From: Vanessa cardui
Taxonomy: Eukaryota > Arthropoda > Insecta > Lepidoptera > Nymphalidae
Assembly (NCBI RefSeq): GCF_905220365.1
Contig: NC_061134.1
Span: 8,819,001 to 8,883,000 of the forward strand
Reading direction: 5' to 3'
DNA: 64,000 bases
In this document: positions 23,966 to 32,410 of the stretch, piece by piece
Position numbering within the stretch: the stretch's first letter is position 1
How the letters are laid out: every line of letters starts with the position of its first letter
Notes under the pieces: generated by a model
Told to the model about the DNA's origin: nothing
The model's database searches: none
What the model saw: only the letters and a program-made list of their open reading frames with translations
Made by a program: the position numbers and the translations under genes

Positions 23966-24165
23966 CTAGCGACCTGAATATGAACTGCAGAATTTGTTTA
24001 TTTATGACATCACATTACAAACTTCTATTTTTTTTATTATCAGTGTTACTTTATTGTGTATCAGTGTTAGGTACTTTATTGTATGTTGTATTAAGCGTAC
24101 AAAGGGATATAGGGACAGAGAAAGCGACATTGACTTTCTATACTATGGTAGTAATATATCTTTGT
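23966..24165 (+). repeat. Non-LTR retrotransposon 3' fragment (family E), decayed
   Basis: Has tactagcgacctgaatatga, gacatcacattacaaacttc, tatcagtgttactttatt and atagggacagagaaagcgac, matching the 24.84 kb copy. Two 60-codon frames run through it; both are chance frames in the repeat. Confidence 0.7.
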
Positions 24166-24326
24166 ATTTAATGTTATTTTAAAATAGTATAATAAAAATA
24201 TTTTCTGTATGTGTATTGACAGGCATCAATCGAGCGTTGGGCGTAGAAATAAATTACGCACCGTCATCCTTGCTCTCATTCGGCTTTTCGAAAAGCAGAA
24301 TGTCGGAGTTCTTTTGGACCATTTTC

Positions 24327-24366
24327 AACCGACTTCCAAAAGGAGGAGGTTATCAATTCGTCTGTA

Positions 24367-24398
<32 letters not shown>

Positions 24399-24760
24399 GT
24401 TACCTCATAACTTTTTACTGGGTGGACCGATTTTGATAATTTTTTTTTTGTTTGAAAGGTAGTGCTTCCCGTGGGGTCCCATTTTTTTTATTTTTTTTTC
24501 CGATGATGGTATCCATGTGAAAACGACATAAGTCTTAAATTTGCATTATGTATATGCGCGACAAATAGGTGAATAACTGAAAATCACGTTAACCAATTTT
24601 GATAATTCTTTTTTTATTATAAAATATATACTTCAATGGTAATTTGGTGAAAGTTTGGTAAGGTTCTGAGCACAGGATCCATGACAAAGTAACGGAACGG
24701 AAGGGAACGGAACAATTCTGAGGAGCACGTTAGCGATACTCGGTCGAATCTTTTATTTAT
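24327..24760 (+). mobile_element. Unclassified repeat starting aaccgacttcc, copy 2
   Basis: Begins aaccgacttccaaaaggagg, then aggttatcaattcg, a T-run of over 20, ttgttacctcataac, ggaccgattttgataatttt and ttgtttgaaagg. The order is that of copy 1 at 11.34 kb. It also has cggaacggaagggaacggaa near 24.69 kb. Frames of 64 and 75 codons cross its start and are artefacts. The 3' end is uncertain. Confidence 0.65.
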
Positions 24761-24837
24761 AGGTTATTTGGATATTTGAGTCACCTTCCGTAATGTGGTT
24801 ATGTTTATGTAATTATCATAGTCGAATATTATAATCA

Positions 24838-25092
24838 ACTAGCTACCCACCCCGGCTTCGCACGGGTGCAATACTGATACTAAATATACTACAGAATTTG
24901 TTTATATACGACATCACATCGCAAACTTCTAAAATTATCAGTGTTTCTTTACTATATTGTTCATGTATTATATACACAAACCTTCCCCTTGAATACACTA
25001 TCTTTTAAAAAAAACCGCATCAAAATCCGTTGCGTAGATTTAAAGATATAGGGACAGAGAAAGCGACTTTGTTTTATACTATGTAGTGATGG
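24838..25092 (+). repeat. Non-LTR retrotransposon 3' fragment (family E), best copy
   Basis: Opens with aactagctacccaccccggc and ttcgcacgggtgcaat, passes through atcacatcgcaaacttct, tcagtgtttctttac and atagggacagagaaagcgac, and ends ttatactatgtagtgat. Copies in the same orientation are at 3.96, 23.97 and 34.26 kb. Confidence 0.75.
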
Positions 25093-25438
25093 AACTCCTA
25101 TACGGCTCGCAGTTAGGGTGCGATATGGGGCAGAATTTCTTACTATCTTTAATCAAATTTTGTGTATGTGATGTGATGTCATATGATGACGAAATATAGT
25201 TGGTCTTTTTCAAAGTTTTTTTGCTGAGTTCGATTACAGCTCTTTCGAGGGATCCTTGTGGTTTACGCCGCGTGACGTATTAAATCCGCATTTTTGAAAG
25301 TCTATTTTTGCTTTATTCGCAAGTTTCCTTTGAAATTGACCTCGAAGTAGTATCTGACTCATATAAACGGAACGCTTAATTTATCCATATTAAAAAAAAT
25401 TAGTTAGTCAACATCAGCTTCACTTAAAATCAAAAAAT
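25093..25438. other. Non-coding stretch before the foldback element
   Basis: Contains no recognised gene. A few GC-richer bases near 25.26 kb (gtttacgccgcgtgacgt) are not assignable. Confidence 0.35.
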
Positions 25439-26030
25439 AAATAAAATTTTAACAAAAAGAAAAACCGACTTCAAACTAAACACTATTTTAAAACAAATGA
25501 ATATGCACGAAAAAGTAAAAAAAATAATTGCGTATTCAACATATTTTTTAGAGTCTTCCTAAGTTAAATGAAATGAAAAATATTAGACTACTTAAAAGTC
25601 GATTAACGATTATATCATGTAGTTATAATTATTGTTATATTTGGAGTCGGTGTCAGCCAATAAAACCCTACAGTATATCTATCAAAAAACAATACGAGAA
25701 TACTTTAACAAATATGTTTTTTACAAATTACCTTTTACACAATAATATACTGGATCAATCAAGGGGCTCGTATCGCTTCTTTCTTTTGATTGTTGGGGCA
25801 AGGGCACCGTGGCTGACACCGGCTCCAAATATACCAATAACTATAACTACATGATATAATCGTTAATCGACTTTTAAGTAGTCTAATATTTTTCATTTCA
25901 TTTAACTTAGGAAGACTCTAAAAAATATGTTGAATACGCAATTATTTTTTTTACTTTTTCGTGCATATTCATTTGTTTTAAAATAGTGTTTAGTTTGAAG
26001 TCGGTTTTTCTTTTTGTTAAAATTTTATTT
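25439..26030. mobile_element. Foldback element with two 221-nt inverted arms
   Basis: Arms 25439-25659 and 25810-26030 are of equal length and near-identical inverted repeats, with only a handful of mismatches by eye. Outer ends read aaataaaattttaacaaaaa, followed by aaaccgacttcaaac. Inner ends are the tggctgacacc motif. The 150-nt spacer (25660-25809) has no convincing coding content, and a 93-codon frame across the left arm is an artefact. A truncated relative lies at 23.23-23.51 kb. High arm identity suggests recent activity or gene conversion. Confidence 0.93.
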
Positions 26031-26335
26031 GTTTGATCCCTCCTGGTGTTACTAGAAGCATTCGCCGCCAACCGAATGCCTTCGTATATTCATAGATAGC
26101 GAATTTTTGAGTTTTCTAGTCTCTGTACTATACTGGCAAATGATAAAGACAAATAATAAATTAAAAAGTTTGATGACGTCATCATAGAAAATAAATCATA
26201 CTGTTAAGGCGAAGCGGTGATTCATTGTAATTTTTTATGCAGCATGGTATTGTCATATCCGTATGTATCGGGATTCCCATTGCTACTACTTATTAATCTA
26301 GATTACGACTAAGGATCTTTGTTAAAAAATATTTT

Positions 26336-26573
26336 CGACCTCCGTGGTCGAGTGGTCTGTGCACCGGTTTTCATGGGTACAACACTCCGAGGTCTCGGGT
26401 TCGATTCCCGGCCGAGTCGTTGTAGATTATCATTAGTTTTCTATGTTGTTTTGGGTCTGGGTGTTTGTGGTACCGTCGTTACTTCTGATTTTCCATAACA
26501 CAAGTGCTTTAGCTTCTTACATGGGAATCAGAGTAATATATGTTATGTTGTCTCATATTTATTATAATTTTTT
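26336..26573 (+). repeat. tRNA-derived SINE C
   Basis: The head has box A (tggtcgagtggt, 26345-26356) and box B (ggttcgattcc, 26398-26408). It is followed by a non-tRNA body: agttttctatgttgttttgg, gtctgggtgtttgtggtacc and ccataacacaagtgc. I recall this body from lepidopteran genomes as a dispersed repeat. Box B fits the consensus fully, so Pol III transcription is plausible. It is not a tRNA gene: the head continues into the body without a closing acceptor stem. Confidence 0.8.
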
Positions 26574-26648
26574 CTTTTACTATGTAATAGTTTTATAGTT
26601 AGCGTTCTTTCGAGGGTGCAAGCAGAACACTTCAGCAAATTGCAATCA

Positions 26649-26694
26649 GATGAATAGATTAGCAATGCCTGTATGCATTGCTAATCTATTCATC
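26649..26694. repeat. Perfect 20-bp inverted repeat, 6-nt loop
   Basis: Arms 26649-26668 (gatgaatagattagcaatgc) and 26675-26694 are exact complements around ctgtat. It lies between SINE C and the retrotransposon, with no visible element ends. Confidence 0.9.
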
Positions 26695-27053
26695 AACAAA
26701 CACACGGACCATTATTTGTAATGATTAGGATATTAAAAGATGATAGAAGTTGTATCAAAACACTATCTAAATTTCACAAATGCACCTATCAACTAGTTCT
26801 CACCCGCGGTAGGTACATCATTTATTTATTTATTTATTTATTGGGAAACAAACAGCACATACACATCATAATAGTTTTCACATATAAAAATATTTACATA
26901 AGCCAACAAAGTTTCCACTTTTGCACAGTGTCATGGAGTGAACATAGAAAAAAAAAAAAACTTATAATTATCAGAATTTAACATTTTACAATTCAAAGCT
27001 AATTTAAGAATAGGAAAGAAAAACAAACATCTTAAATGTAAAAAAAATATTAA

Positions 27054-29897
27054 CTATATGAGCTTTTTCAAAGAACGAGAAAACTTTAAAATACCGTCAT
27101 TAAAAATATCAACACTGTTAAACAATGTGTTGTAGTTAGTACAAGCTCTTACGAGAAAACGATTTTTTGCATAATTTCTTTTACATAATGGGACAGAGAA
27201 GATATGTTTACATCGTATAGAAGAATTAGAGCACTTAAAAAATATGTTATTTAATAAATATGTTGAGTCTATAAGATTATTAATGATTTTATATAGGAAA
27301 ATTTGATCCCTATATACCCTGCGGTTCTCAAGTGACAGAATGTTTAGACTTTTGACAGAGTTTTCCCCAAATTTATATGTCATTCTTTTAAGAAACTTGT
27401 TTTGGACGCTTTCTATTGCCAAAATATACTTAGAATATTGCGGATTCCAAACAGTGGAAGCGTATTCCAAATGAGACCTAACATAAGAGTTGTATAAGAT
27501 ATTGTAAGTGTGTATGTTCTTGAAATCGCTTCCTTGACGAAATATGAACCCCAGCATACTGTAAGCTTTGGCTGTTATTTTATTTATATGTTGATCAAAT
27601 AGTAAATCAGCGTCAAGAAGAACTCCCAAGTCCCTCACCTCGGTCACTCTGTTCACTACTTTATCATAAATCATGTAGTCAAATAATATTGGATTCATTT
27701 TTCTACTAAATGTTATTACATAGCACTTTTCAATGTTAACATGTAAACCATTGGATAAACAATATTGTTTTAAAGTAATTAAATCATTTTGTAATTTAAC
27801 GCAATCATCAGTTTGTTTAATAATTTTAAATATTTTTGTATCATCAGCATATAGTAATATATTAGAGTTTTGAAAAGTTTTCAATAAGTCATTAATAAAA
27901 ATATTAAACAGCAAAGGACCGAGATGTGAGCCCTGGGGAACCCCAGATGTAATGGGAATAAAACTAGATATATGTCCTTTGATCGCAACTGCTTGTGTTC
28001 TGTCACGGAGGTAAGATATCAACCATCTTAATAAATCACCGTGTATACCAATATACTCAAGTTTTTTAATTAACAACGCATGTGGAATTTTATCGAAAGC
28101 TTTTGAATAATCAGTATAGACGACATCAACTTGATATCCCCTCTCCATGGCAGAAAGAACTATATCCAGAAATTCTGTAAGATTAGATTCAACAGAACGC
28201 TTACTAATAAATCCGTGTTGTTGAGTTATTAATAACGGTCTTACTAAAGGAAAAATAGTGTCATAAATAATTTTCTCAAATAATTTAGGAATGACGGACA
28301 ACTTTGATATACCACGATAATTTTTTATATTATGTCTATCACCGCTTTTAAAAATGGGAACAATTAAGGACTTTTTCCAAACTGGTGGTAATGAACCCGA
28401 ACACAAAGACTTAGTGAACAGTAAATATAGAGGTAATGCCAAAGATTTGCAACAGCTTTTTAAAAATGTGGGATGGAGTCCATCTGGACCACTGCCTTTA
28501 GAAGCGTCTAGATTTGAGAGATATTTTTCTACAGTATCACATGACACGCTTATTTTGTTGATTAATGTTTGATTGTGTTGAATTAAACAATGTTCATCGG
28601 GTTTTGGGTCAGTATTGGATTCGAATACTGATTTAAAGAAACAGTTGAATAAATTAGCTATAGTATTCCCATCAGATCCAGTACCATCATCCAGAAACAT
28701 GGTATCCGGTAGATTATTACTACTTTGCTTAGATTTAATATATGACCAAAATTTTTTAGAATTATAATGAATACTGTCCTCTGCTTTTGAAATAAAAGTG
28801 TCATAACATTCTACTTCTAACTGTTTAGTTTTGTGTCTTAAATCAGTAAATAGGTCATAGTCACTTGTTCGGCCGTAAATTTTCCAACGTTTATGTACTC
28901 GCAATTTCTTGTTAATGAGTTTTATTAATGATCTGGAAAACCATACTGGATGTCTAGATGATTCATGTACTGTTCTGGCTGGTATATATCTATCCAATAC
29001 ATTATTGATAATTAAGTAGAATTTGTCAACCGCTTCAGTCACATCAAGGTCTGAAAGTTGTTCAAACCATTCAATATTATTTAATTCCTTGTTAATTGCT
29101 TCATAATTCGCAATATGGAAACGGCGTACAATGCGTGACGCAGAGCGTAAATTAGGTTCATTTGCATTGACATTTGTTGATATGAAAAAAGATGGATGAT
29201 GCATGTCTTCAGGTAATGACAGCGGCTCAGTTCTTTCAACAACACAGTTACAATTAGAAAGTACAAGATCTAGTAATCTATTATTAATATTAAAGATATT
29301 ATTAAATTGACACCAGCCACTAAAACTCATAAATGCAAATAATTGCATAATCATATTGTTACCTGAAGGATTCTGAATAACAAGACTATTTTCAGTATTA
29401 ATTGACCATACAATGTCTCTGATGTTAAAATCTCCTAACACCATAAATTTATCATTAGGATTACTAATGGTTAAGTCCGATAAAAAGTCAAAAAAAGAAC
29501 CTTCAGAATCACACTGATTGACATTCTGAGGGAAATAACAACAGAACAGTCGTAATTTAAATTTTAAATTACCTCTCCCGATTGTAATATTAACAAATGA
29601 TATATCTGCGTCTGGAAGAGACAATGGTATTCCTGAGTGCTGCACATCAACACATATGCCATGGCGTACCGCTATTAGAGTACCTCCACCCATGCTCATC
29701 CCAAGGCGTGTATAGTCACGATCATTACGATACACATTATAGCGGGGATCAAAAAGTTCTTCATCGAAAATACCAGGAAGTAACCACGTCTCACTTAAAC
29801 AAATTATGTCATAATTAGTGTTTAACAAATTAGTATAAAATTGTTTAGTTTTGGTGCGCAAACCTCTAACATTTTGATAGAAGATACGTAAGTCCAT
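27054..29897 (-). CDS. Retrotransposon ORF2: endonuclease and reverse transcriptase
   Basis: A 947-residue polyprotein that nicks target DNA and copies the element RNA into the nick. The N-terminal endonuclease part has YQNVRG (N9), LSETWL (E36), GDFN (155-158) and LLDLVLSN (208-215). The final catalytic box reads EDMHHP, with Asp three places before the usual His. The reverse-transcriptase part has VPIFKSGD, YTDYSKAFD (D596), GVPQGS (652-657) and the YADD box (683-686, catalytic D685/D686), then NGLHVN and RDLGVLLD. A C-terminal region with HLEYASTVWNP follows. I start it at the ATG (29897-29895); an in-frame GTG lies five codons upstream. No internal stop or frameshift. Family assignment within CR1/Jockey is by motif style only. 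Confidence 0.93.
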   Translation of the reverse strand: MDLRIFYQNVRGLRTKTKQFYTNLLNTNYDIICLSETWLLPGIFDEELFDPRYNVYRNDRDYTRLGMSMGGGTLIAVRHGICVDVQHSGIPLSLPDADISFVNITIGRGNLKFKLRLFCCYFPQNVNQCDSEGSFFDFLSDLTISNPNDKFMVLGDFNIRDIVWSINTENSLVIQNPSGNNMIMQLFAFMSFSGWCQFNNIFNINNRLLDLVLSNCNCVVERTEPLSLPEDMHHPSFFISTNVNANEPNLRSASRIVRRFHIANYEAINKELNNIEWFEQLSDLDVTEAVDKFYLIINNVLDRYIPARTVHESSRHPVWFSRSLIKLINKKLRVHKRWKIYGRTSDYDLFTDLRHKTKQLEVECYDTFISKAEDSIHYNSKKFWSYIKSKQSSNNLPDTMFLDDGTGSDGNTIANLFNCFFKSVFESNTDPKPDEHCLIQHNQTLINKISVSCDTVEKYLSNLDASKGSGPDGLHPTFLKSCCKSLALPLYLLFTKSLCSGSLPPVWKKSLIVPIFKSGDRHNIKNYRGISKLSVIPKLFEKIIYDTIFPLVRPLLITQQHGFISKRSVESNLTEFLDIVLSAMERGYQVDVVYTDYSKAFDKIPHALLIKKLEYIGIHGDLLRWLISYLRDRTQAVAIKGHISSFIPITSGVPQGSHLGPLLFNIFINDLLKTFQNSNILLYADDTKIFKIIKQTDDCVKLQNDLITLKQYCLSNGLHVNIEKCYVITFSRKMNPILFDYMIYDKVVNRVTEVRDLGVLLDADLLFDQHINKITAKAYSMLGFIFRQGSDFKNIHTYNILYNSYVRSHLEYASTVWNPQYSKYILAIESVQNKFLKRMTYKFGENSVKSLNILSLENRRVYRDQIFLYKIINNLIDSTYLLNNIFFKCSNSSIRCKHIFSVPLCKRNYAKNRFLVRACTNYNTLFNSVDIFNDGILKFSRSLKKLI

Positions 29898-29898
29898 A

Positions 29899-30186
29899 TT
29901 AATATATACCACTTTTTGGGTAATAATGTTTATGAATAATAATGTTAACTGATTTTAAAATAAATTTTAAAATATTAAAATTTAGATATAAGTAATCATA
30001 TGACAATTTAAAATTATAGCACATTTTTAAATATACAATATTCCATGCCAGCTCAAAGTTTATAAAAAATACAGTGACAATTTTAACGACGGTAAATACA
30101 AATATAATAACAATTAAAAACTTAATAAAATATATTTTCGTGGGAATAACCATCTTGATAACACTTATGAGATCTTGTTTAAACAT
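29899..30186 (-). CDS. Small hydrophobic ORF bridging ORF1 and ORF2
   Basis: 95 codons from an ATG at 30186-30184. It overlaps the last 22 nt of ORF1 in another frame. Its TAA stop (29901-29899) sits one base before the ORF2 ATG (TAATATG). The product has a long hydrophobic run at about residues 18-43, dominated by I, V and F, then a basic, Tyr-rich C-terminal half. One membrane segment would be predicted. I know no family. Because the interval is very AT-rich, the frame could be open by chance and the hydrophobic character a result of T-rich codons. The exact fit between the two ORFs is the reason to list it. Confidence 0.35.
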   Translation of the reverse strand: MFKQDLISVIKMVIPTKIYFIKFLIVIIFVFTVVKIVTVFFINFELAWNIVYLKMCYNFKLSYDYLYLNFNILKFILKSVNIIIHKHYYPKSGIY

Positions 30187-31169
30187 TCCTTAGAAGTAAT
30201 GTGAATAACAGGCGAGTTATCGGTCTTACGAACCATTACCGTACAGTTTCGGACCCAACAGTATAAGTAGCCTTTATCCTTTCCTCTACGTCTAGCTTCA
30301 CTGAGAAGGAGCTTGTTGTATGCAGACAGGTGATCGTTAATATATATCGGATTATTTTTGCCAGGGAAACCAATGTCGCTTGCTTTCAGGTTTTTTAATT
30401 TACGTAGCGATGAAAGAAAGTCATCTTTTTTGTATCGGGCTTGCATTTTCAAAATAATTGGACGGGAATGATTATCAGACGTATCATTTTTCACCGCAAC
30501 TCTTGTTACAAAATCGACATCTGTATTGAAGTTTAAAGGATACCCACTTTTTTCGGCTAATGTTTTTATGATAGTTATTAAATTCTCGCCTTTCTTTTGT
30601 GGAACGCCATTTATTTGTATGTTAGAACGGCGCACCCATTGTTCATTTCTGTTGTTATTGTCCGATAGCTCTTTAAATTTTATCTTCATTTCCTCGAGCT
30701 CCGTTCCAAGTTTGTCTATTCTGGATACTTCAATATCTAGGTTATTCATGTGTTCTACCACCGAGTTAATAGACGACTCGACAGATTTAATTTTTGTAGA
30801 CCAAAAGCTAACAGTCTCCGAAAGCTTTTTCAGTTCCTCGGTGATAAAAGTTTTAAAAGATTCCATAGTAGAATGTAAACTGTTAAAGCGGTCATCAAAA
30901 TGATCAATTAATGATTTTGTGTCCAATTGGGATTGAGATATTATATTAATCTTTTCAGAGGTGTTAGGAAGTTTAGGGCTTATATTTTGACAAGGCTTCT
31001 TGGAAATCTTACAAACTGGACATTTCCATTTTGCTTTATTCATAGGAAGTATCTTTTTAAAATCTGTTTCACTCATACCAACACATAAATAGTGATAGAT
31101 ACTGTGACAAGCTGTGCATTTGATCATATCTTCAGATTTTAAAGCATTAGAACAATGTTTACATTCCAT
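30165..31169 (-). CDS. Retrotransposon ORF1: PHD finger and RNA-binding protein
   Basis: 334 residues with an ATG start. The N terminus holds a complete C4HC3 PHD finger: C3, C6, C18, C21, H26, C29, C50, C53, with the usual aromatic residue (W48) two before C50. A charged heptad-like region at about 85-165 suggests a coiled coil, as in trimeric ORF1 proteins. The C-terminal part (RRSNIQINGVP onward, with TRV, RPIILKM, INDHLS and AYNKLLLSEARRRGK) resembles the RNA-binding domain that LINE ORF1 proteins share with the baculovirus FP protein family. The likely role is to coat element RNA as nucleic-acid chaperone. The PHD finger might read a chromatin mark (inference). No breaks seen. Confidence 0.88.
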   Translation of the reverse strand: MECKHCSNALKSEDMIKCTACHSIYHYLCVGMSETDFKKILPMNKAKWKCPVCKISKKPCQNISPKLPNTSEKINIISQSQLDTKSLIDHFDDRFNSLHSTMESFKTFITEELKKLSETVSFWSTKIKSVESSINSVVEHMNNLDIEVSRIDKLGTELEEMKIKFKELSDNNNRNEQWVRRSNIQINGVPQKKGENLITIIKTLAEKSGYPLNFNTDVDFVTRVAVKNDTSDNHSRPIILKMQARYKKDDFLSSLRKLKNLKASDIGFPGKNNPIYINDHLSAYNKLLLSEARRRGKDKGYLYCWVRNCTVMVRKTDNSPVIHITSKECLNKIS

Positions 31170-31264
31170 TATGTTATTTGAAATAATGCAGGTAGAAATC
31201 AGCTGGAGTATTATTTAATTAATGCTTCAAGTGCAGCGCGGATGTTTAAACGCACTCGGATTAA

Positions 31265-31280
31265 CGACCAAAAGGTCGTA
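31265..31280 (-). promoter_or_regulatory. Short perfect hairpin in the retrotransposon leader
   Basis: ACGACC-AAAA-GGTCGT is an exact 6-bp stem with a 4-nt loop, about 95 nt upstream of the ORF1 start, in the GC-richer leader. The leaders of such elements hold the internal promoter. A role for the hairpin is inference only. Confidence 0.3.
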
Positions 31281-31345
31281 AGTGCGGCTAAGTTACTAAG
31301 ATCTTACGCGTTTTCTTCAAAACCACGCACAATTCACACACTGTT

Positions 31346-32410
31346 TCACACTGTTTAACGTTTAACTTTTTTAATTTGTTATTTCCTTTAATAGTCAATT
31401 GAATTTTAATAAAAACAATTGTTATTAATTTCTTTGACAAAAACTGAAACTATTTTCGAAAAGTTCACTCCAAATTATCGACGTTGTCACGAAATATTGA
31501 ATTTTAATTTTCGTAGTAATCACAAACAGTTGTTTATACTGTGACAGCACGATGCGTAATAATGGTAAACAGGTATTATGCATAAAAAGAAGCTTGAAAT
31601 AGTACTTTCATGTTAGTTAAAACTGGCTTCGAAGTAAATTTTTTCAACTTTATTTCAGTGGTTTCGATAAGTATAGATTACTATTTTTGAAACATAAGAA
31701 AATCGTAAATATAAGCATTTATTTGAAAGGAAATTTTAATAAAACAAATGATGTAAATAACTTAATGCAGATATTTAAATAAAACGCAATCAATAAGTTA
31801 AACTTAAATAGATTTGATTAATCTTAAACAGGAACATTTAAATCGTTATATTTATATTAAACCCACAGTAATCTTTCAACACCTGTGTCTATTAAAGCTC
31901 TTTCCAATCTGTTTGTGTTCACGAGCCAATGTTTGTATGTCTGTGTAAACGCTTCCAACAAATGTATTTGTTGGCTTCAGAGATTTATTGCGCTTGCACT
32001 GTATACATAAATTAAACGAATTTATAGAAACGTTTAATATCCATTGAAGGTTTGCAGGAACAAAACAACACCAGCTGGTCTTAGTGTCTTCAATGTATAG
32101 TGAAGTCACGACGCTTACCTAAACATTGTCCGTGAAATGCAAATATTGTGGTTAGAAGTTATTTAAGTAGTTTTATATTGTACTGATATTTCGCTGTTTG
32201 ATTACAAATGTGCTAATATTAACTTTGATTATATTTAAATAGTTAATTTTACTGAGAATCGAAATGTTTATTGCAATTTGATGACAAATATTTTTTGAAC
32301 GTATGTTTGTACCCGGAAAATCATAAATTATTAATATTTGATTTAATCCACCTTGAATATACGTATTTACTGTAAATATATGTAAATAGTTGTGTTGTGT
32401 AGATATATGT
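31346..32410. other. Non-coding stretch with one possible exon-like frame
   Basis: AT-rich. A minus-strand frame at 31876-32109 (77 codons from a GTG) has mixed composition and a splice-donor-like aggtaag at about 32115-32121 on that strand, upstream of the frame. I recognise no family. Nothing else was seen. Confidence 0.3.

Larger units (their letters stand above)
26820..31345 (-). mobile_element. Near full-length non-LTR retrotransposon (CR1/Jockey-type)
   Basis: The minus-strand order is leader (about 31345-31170), ORF1, bridging ORF, ORF2, a 3' untranslated part of about 230 nt, then a short-unit repeat tail of aaat type (about 26842-26820). Terminal short tandem repeats instead of poly(A) are usual in CR1/Jockey-group elements. 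The 3' end lies at the tail; the 5' end is uncertain, placed where GC-richer leader gives way to AT-rich DNA. No target-site duplication was identified. All frames are open, so this is a young or recently active copy. Confidence 0.9.

Noticed and set aside
25573..25854. 93-codon frame across the foldback arm and spacer
   Set aside because: It depends on the inverted-repeat arm, the composition is unremarkable, and it is absent in the 23.2 kb relative.
26336..26420. Functional tRNA gene
   Set aside because: Box A and box B are present, but the sequence continues into a repeat body and I could not close the acceptor stem.
28354..28572. Plus-strand frame inside ORF2, and similar ones at 29597-29818 and 30526-30903
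   Set aside because: Shadows of the intact minus-strand retrotransposon ORFs.
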